Source: Arthrobacter russicus (GTDB lineage Bacteria; Actinomycetota; Actinomycetes; Actinomycetales; Micrococcaceae). Taken from it: 64,000 nt of DNA. The stretch lies in contig NZ_JAVDQF010000001.1 of assembly GCF_031454135.1 (NCBI RefSeq), positions 62,001-126,000 of the forward strand, in the 5' to 3' direction. The translations under genes were made by a program, and so were the position numbers. Under the pieces are notes generated by a model. That model did no database searches and was not told the origin of the DNA. It saw nothing but the letters and a program-made list of their open reading frames with translations. Positions 59,806-64,000 of the stretch are shown one piece after another; within the stretch, counting starts at the first letter, position 1, and each line of letters starts with the position of its first letter.

Positions 59806-60922
59806 GCTTCCCGGGGCACCCGGCCCCGACGAATCGCGGGCTTTGGTCTCGGCCGACGGCGAACCCGAAGAGCGGCTGATCGAGGCAGCGCTGCGACCGA
59901 AGAACCTGGACGATTTTGTCGGCCAGAAGCGGGTGCGGCGCCAACTTTCGCTGGTCCTGGAAGCCTCCCGGATGCGCGGCCGCAGTGCCGACCACGTGTT
60001 GCTGTCCGGGCCGCCCGGCCTGGGCAAAACCACCTTGGCGATGATCATTGCGGCGGAGATGAATGCGCCACTGCGGATCAGTTCCGGGCCGGCGATCCAG
60101 CACGCCGGAGACCTGGCGGCGATCCTTTCGTCGTTGACTGAAGGCGAAGTGCTGTTCCTGGACGAGATCCACCGGATGTCCCGCCCGGCCGAAGAAATGC
60201 TCTACATGGCGATGGAGGACTTCCGCGTCGACATCGTGGTCGGCAAGGGCGCCGGCGCCACGGCGATCCCGCTGGAGCTGCCGCCCTTCACCTTGGTCGG
60301 CGCGACCACCCGGGCCGGGCTGCTGCCGGGGCCGCTGCGCGACCGTTTCGGTTTCACCGGACACCTGGAGTTCTATTCGGTCGACGAATTGGAATTGGTG
60401 CTCCGGCGGTCGGCGGGCCTTTTGGACCTGAAGCTCTCCGGTGCCGGTTTCTCCGAGATCGCCAGCCGGTCCCGGGGCACGCCGCGAATCGCCAACCGGC
60501 TGTTGCGGCGGGTGCGCGATTGGGCTTTGGTGCACGGCGTTCCGCAAATCGACGCCCGGGCCGCCTCTGCCGCTTTGGAGATGTACGAGGTGGACGTCCG
60601 CGGCTTGGACCGTTTGGACCGGGCGGTGTTGCAGGCGCTGATCGGAAAATTCAACGGCGGTCCGGTGGGCCTGTCCACCCTGGCGATCGCGGTGGGCGAA
60701 GAGATGGAAACCGTGGAGACCGTCGCCGAGCCCTTTTTGGTCCGCGAGGGCCTCTTGGGTCGCACCCCGCGCGGCAGGATCGCGATGCCGGCAGCCTGGG
60801 ACCATTTGGGCGTGCCGAGGCCGGAGGGCATGCCGGCCGAATCGGAGCAGGTGCTCTTCGACGCTTCCGAGTTCGGTTCCTCGATCGCCGATCCGACGCA
60901 AGAATGGTTCACCGAGCGCTGA
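59798..60922 (+). CDS. ruvB: Holliday junction helicase motor RuvB
   Basis: 374 aa AAA+ motor that drives branch migration. It has [19 protein letters not shown], Walker A GPPGLGKT (71-78), Walker [11 protein letters not shown], sensor [18 protein letters not shown], and the C-terminal winged helix ([19 protein letters not shown]). GTG 59798 (VSELPG) was chosen for GGAAGG upstream and the usual length; a longer in-frame start lies inside ruvA. Confidence 0.95.
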   Translation: MSELPGAPGPDESRALVSADGEPEERLIEAALRPKNLDDFVGQKRVRRQLSLVLEASRMRGRSADHVLLSGPPGLGKTTLAMIIAAEMNAPLRISSGPAIQHAGDLAAILSSLTEGEVLFLDEIHRMSRPAEEMLYMAMEDFRVDIVVGKGAGATAIPLELPPFTLVGATTRAGLLPGPLRDRFGFTGHLEFYSVDELELVLRRSAGLLDLKLSGAGFSEIASRSRGTPRIANRLLRRVRDWALVHGVPQIDARAASAALEMYEVDVRGLDRLDRAVLQALIGKFNGGPVGLSTLAIAVGEEMETVETVAEPFLVREGLLGRTPRGRIAMPAAWDHLGVPRPEGMPAESEQVLFDASEFGSSIADPTQEWFTER

Positions 60923-60968
60923 TTCGGTTGGTTCAACGCAAATCCATGGAAATCTGGCTTAGACTGGT

Positions 60969-61457
60969 ATGACGCTTGGCACATTTTTCGGTGTGCGGAG
61001 TCCTTTTGCTGGTTCTAAGAATGGATTTTTTGCTGTGGATTTCTCCATGATCATCCTGTTGGTGCTCTTTGCCGTCGTCATCTTCTTCATGTTCCGACGT
61101 AGTCGGGCGCAGCAGAAGGCGCAGCAGGAACAGCAGGCCAAGATGCTCCCGGGCGTAGAGGTGATGACCAGTTTCGGTTTGTTCGGAACCGTCCAGTCGA
61201 TCGACGCCGAAGACAACAAAGTGGTTCTGGAAATCTCACCGGGCACCACCGCCACGGTGCACCGCCAAGCCGTCACCAAGATCATCACCCCGGCCGAGAC
61301 CGTCGAGGAGACCCCGATGGTCCCGGACGATGCGTCCTCGCTGACCGGCCCGGTGCAGGCGGCAGCAGAGCCCGGCGAAGCCAAAGACGTCGCTTCGACG
61401 GAAACCGCCGAAGAAACACTTGCTCGGCTGAACAAAGAAAACAACAAGGAGCAGTAA
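60969..61457 (+). CDS. yajC: preprotein translocase subunit YajC
   Basis: 162 aa from ATG 60969. One membrane helix (SMIILLVLFAVVIFFMF) followed by RRSRAQQKAQQEQQ and the YajC domain (LPGVEVMTSFGLFGTVQSIDAEDNKVVLEISPGTTATVHRQAVTKII), then an acidic tail. YajC associates with SecDF. Family members usually begin at the membrane helix, so GTG 61035 or ATG 61047 may be the real start; TAGACT (60960-60965) lies too close to ATG 60969 for it to serve as its -10. Confidence 0.88.
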   Translation: MTLGTFFGVRSPFAGSKNGFFAVDFSMIILLVLFAVVIFFMFRRSRAQQKAQQEQQAKMLPGVEVMTSFGLFGTVQSIDAEDNKVVLEISPGTTATVHRQAVTKIITPAETVEETPMVPDDASSLTGPVQAAAEPGEAKDVASTETAEETLARLNKENNKEQ

Positions 61458-61563
61458 CATCCTCAATAGTGCTGCCGCCCAAGCATGAGCCTGGGCGGCG
61501 CAACTATGTCAGCCCCGTGCCCAGCGCGTCAGGGCAAGCACGAGAAGGAACCGAGAAACTCAT

Positions 61564-63318
61564 ATGGCACGAAAAGGCCCCGCATCAGAAGCCCGCAAGA
61601 TCCTCTTGTGGCTCGGTGCACTTACCGTGATTCTGGCGTTGCTGCTCACCGGCGGCACGCTGTGGTGGGGCGCCAACCCGGCGCCGAAATTGGCTCTCGA
61701 CCTCGAGGGCGGCACCCAGATGATCCTGGCGCCGAAGGTCGAAGGCGGCACCTCGATCAATGACGATCAACTGAACCAAGCCGTCTCGATCATCCGGCAA
61801 CGGGTTGATGGAACCGGCGTCGCGGAAGCCCAGATCAGCACCAGCGGCACGAATGTGGTCGTGGCCCTTCCCGGCAATCCCAGCAATGAGACCCGGGACC
61901 TGATCAAAGCCTCGGCGAATATGGCGTTCCGGCCGGTCATCGCATCGGCGCCTGGCCAAGCCACTCCGGCGGATCAGATCCAGCCGACGCCGGCACCCAC
62001 CGCGGCTCCGACCAACCCCAGCGACTCGAACTGGGTCACTCCGGACATCGGGCAGAAATTCCAGGCCTTCTCCTGTCTGCCTCCGGTCTCCGAGCCGGAC
62101 ACCGGAGCAGATCCGAGCAAGCCGATGGTGGCCTGCGATCTGAGCAACGGGTTCAAATACATCCTGGGACCGGTAGAAGTCCCCGGCAGCGACATTTCCG
62201 ACGCCAGCTACGGGCTGCAGCAGGGCGCGCAGGGGGCCACCACCAACAAGTGGGCGGTGAACTTGGCTTTCAATGGCGAAGGCAGCACCAAGTTCCGCGA
62301 AGTCACCACCCGGTTGAACGGCTATTACACGGTCAACCCGCAGGATCCGAAGTCGCAATTCGCGATCGTGCTCGACGGCCAAGTGGTTTCCGCGCCGACC
62401 TCGCAAGCCGTGATCACCGACGGCAGGTCGCAGATCACCGGAAACTTCAACGAAGCCTCGTCCAAATCCTTGGCGGACAAGCTCAAATTCGGCGCCTTGC
62501 CGATCAGCTTCGACATCCAGAGCGAACAGCAGGTTTCCGCGACCCTGGGCACCCAGCAATTGGAAATGGGTTTGCTCGCCGGGTTGATCGGCTTGGCCCT
62601 GGTCGTGGTTTACTCGCTGTTCCAATACCGCGCCTTGGGCTTGGTGACCGTCGCCTCGCTGATCGTCGCCGGGGTTTTGACCTATCTGGCGATCGCATTG
62701 CTCGGCTGGTCGCAGAACTACCGGCTATCCTTGGCCGGCGTCGCCGGTTTGATCGTGGCGATCGGCCAGACTGCCGACTCGTTCATCGTCTACTTCGAAC
62801 GAATACGCGACGAGTTGCGGGAAGGCCGCGGTTTGATCGCTGCGGTGGAGAACGGCTGGAAGCGGGCCCGGCGTACCGTGCTGGCTTCCAAGGCCGTGAA
62901 CTTGCTGGCCGCCGTGGTGCTCTACTTCGTCGCGGTCGGCAATGTCCGTGGCTTCGCCTTCACGCTCGGCCTGACGGCGGTCGCGGACTTGATCGTGGTC
63001 TTCATGTTCACCCACCCAACACTGCAGCTTTTGGCCCGGCGGAAGTTCTTCAGCGAGGGCCATCGGTTCTCCGGACTTTCCCCGGACCGCTTGGGCGCGG
63101 TTCCGTTATACCGCGGTGCCGGCCGGTTCCGGACCCCGGACGATCGGCCGGCAGTCGCCAAGAAGAACATCGGCGCTGTGGCGGAAGCGGAACGCCGGCA
63201 AACCATCGCGGAACGCAAGCTCGCCGAACGGACCAAGGCGAACGACGCGTCTCAGGACCAAGCCACGGAGGGACCTGACAGCAAGGTTTCCGTGAAGGCA
63301 GCAAAGGACCAGGACTAA
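61564..63318 (+). CDS. secD: protein translocase subunit SecD
   Basis: 584 aa RND-superfamily membrane protein using the proton gradient to pull secreted proteins through SecYEG. An N-terminal helix, then KLALDLEGGTQMIL (the D1-D2 signature), a large extracytoplasmic P1 domain with a Pro/Thr-rich insert (residues ~130-165), LADKLKFGALPISFDIQSEQQVSATLG, and five more helices with the motif AGLIVAIGQTADSFIVYFERIRDE. The C-terminal ~70 residues are charged. It overlaps secF by 1 nt. Confidence 0.95.
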   Translation: MARKGPASEARKILLWLGALTVILALLLTGGTLWWGANPAPKLALDLEGGTQMILAPKVEGGTSINDDQLNQAVSIIRQRVDGTGVAEAQISTSGTNVVVALPGNPSNETRDLIKASANMAFRPVIASAPGQATPADQIQPTPAPTAAPTNPSDSNWVTPDIGQKFQAFSCLPPVSEPDTGADPSKPMVACDLSNGFKYILGPVEVPGSDISDASYGLQQGAQGATTNKWAVNLAFNGEGSTKFREVTTRLNGYYTVNPQDPKSQFAIVLDGQVVSAPTSQAVITDGRSQITGNFNEASSKSLADKLKFGALPISFDIQSEQQVSATLGTQQLEMGLLAGLIGLALVVVYSLFQYRALGLVTVASLIVAGVLTYLAIALLGWSQNYRLSLAGVAGLIVAIGQTADSFIVYFERIRDELREGRGLIAAVENGWKRARRTVLASKAVNLLAAVVLYFVAVGNVRGFAFTLGLTAVADLIVVFMFTHPTLQLLARRKFFSEGHRFSGLSPDRLGAVPLYRGAGRFRTPDDRPAVAKKNIGAVAEAERRQTIAERKLAERTKANDASQDQATEGPDSKVSVKAAKDQD

Positions 63319-64000
63319 TGGCCAAGTTCATCAATTTCGCCACCTTCGGCAACGAACTCTATACCGGCAAGCGTTCTTACGACTTCGTCGGCAAGCGCAA
63401 GATCTGGTTCAGCATCGCTGCGGTCATGGTGATCCTGTCGATCGCGGTCCCGCTCATCAAGGGCGGATTCAACCTCGGCATCGATTTCCGCGGTGGCAGC
63501 GAATTCACCATCACCAATGTGACCGACACCAGCACCGCGATCGGCGAGAAGGCGGTCACCGACGTGATCTCCGGTCAGTTGCCGAGGGTGTCGAAACTCG
63601 CCGGCAACACCATGCAGGTGCAGACCGAGAAGCTCAGCGACGACGAGACGATCAAGGTCAAGGAATCGCTCGCCAAGGAATACGGCGTGAACCAGGACCA
63701 AGTGGCCTCGAACTTCGTGGGACCCACCTGGGGGGCCGACGTCACGAACCAGGCGCTGATCGGCTTGATCGTGTTCGTGCTGCTCGCCACGATCCTGATG
63801 GCTTTGTACTTCCGGACCTGGAAGATGTCGCTGGCCGCGATCGCCGGGATGCTGTTCGTGCAAATCACCACGGCCGGGATCTACTCGGTCACCGATGTGG
63901 AAGTGACGCCGTCGGCAATCATCGGCTTCCTGACCATCTTGAGCTACTCGCTCTACGACATCGTGGTGGTCTTCGACAAGATCCGGGAAAACACTTCGGA
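63318..64000 (+). CDS. secF: protein translocase subunit SecF, 3'-truncated by the window
   Basis: The frame is open from ATG 63318 to the end (227 codons). It starts MAKFINFATFGNELYTGKRSYDFVGKR, then a membrane helix, the SecF signature GIDFRGGSEFTI, a P domain, and ALIGLIVFVLLATILMALYFRTWKMS with SLYDIVVVFDKIRENT at the edge. Partner of SecD; the ATG overlaps the secD stop (TAATG), indicating coupled translation. Confidence 0.95.
   Translation, partial: MAKFINFATFGNELYTGKRSYDFVGKRKIWFSIAAVMVILSIAVPLIKGGFNLGIDFRGGSEFTITNVTDTSTAIGEKAVTDVISGQLPRVSKLAGNTMQVQTEKLSDDETIKVKESLAKEYGVNQDQVASNFVGPTWGADVTNQALIGLIVFVLLATILMALYFRTWKMSLAAIAGMLFVQITTAGIYSVTDVEVTPSAIIGFLTILSYSLYDIVVVFDKIRENTS

Overview
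The window is a chromosomal segment of a high-GC Gram-positive actinobacterium, most likely an Arthrobacter-like member of the Micrococcaceae. The evidence is a complete Pup-proteasome locus (arc/mpa, dop, pup, prcB, prcA, pafA), the mycothiol ligase mshC, RbpA, a phosphatidylinositol-phosphate synthase, and a PafB-PafC fusion in one reading frame, an arrangement known from Arthrobacter. Many genes start directly behind a -10 box with no room for a leader. I see no phage, transposon, integron or CRISPR array; the segment reads as core chromosome with small accessory insertions.

Layout. 1-2.4 kb: 3' end of an LPXTG surface protein. 2.5-6.3 kb: a sulfatase module (ROK-type regulator, formylglycine-generating enzyme, divergent cysteine-type sulfatase) closed by a strong terminator and tRNA-Leu(GAG). 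6.6-16 kb: housekeeping and metabolic genes (M20 peptidase, acyl-CoA dehydrogenase, aldo/keto reductase, uppP, mshC, PAC2 protein, HAD phosphatase, site-2 protease). 15.8-16.9 kb: a divergent HTH regulator/methionine aminopeptidase pair. 17.1-28.6 kb: trmI, the pupylation-proteasome genes, two FKBP prolyl isomerases and fused pafBC. 28.6-36.3 kb: a CycA-like permease, tatA-tatC, helY and an amidohydrolase. 36.3-36.75 kb: the only long gene-free stretch, with a consensus-like promoter and a candidate structured RNA. 36.7-46.2 kb: polyprenol-phosphate mannosyltransferase, rbpA, an SPFH/NfeD pair, a MocR regulator divergent from a YczE-like membrane protein, an RlmA-like methyltransferase, an S9 peptidase, peptide deformylase. 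46.2-49.0 kb: gluconate uptake and phosphorylation with a FadR-type regulator. 49.1-64 kb: thrS, HIT protein, PIP synthase, pdxS, an inverted GNAT/Dcp/yegP block, pdxT, yebC, ruvCAB, yajC, secD and secF (cut by the window end).

How the genes work together. Dop deamidates the Gln-terminal Pup, PafA ligates it to targets, ARC unfolds them and PrcAB degrades them; PafBC is a WYL-domain DNA-damage regulator beside this system. FGE converts the sulfatase active-site Cys to formylglycine. YajC-SecD-SecF assist Sec export and TatA-TatC carry folded proteins. PdxS and PdxT together make pyridoxal 5'-phosphate although their genes are split here.

The most interesting unexplained items are the promoter plus multi-hairpin RNA at 36.4-36.7 kb, a pair of related intergenic palindromic repeats at 17.0 and 53.6 kb, the repeated leaderless-promoter geometry on both strands, a perfect palindrome in the FGE/sulfatase divergent promoter, and regularly spaced repeats in the mocR-yczE promoter region. 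I found no clear candidate for a wholly new multi-gene system.
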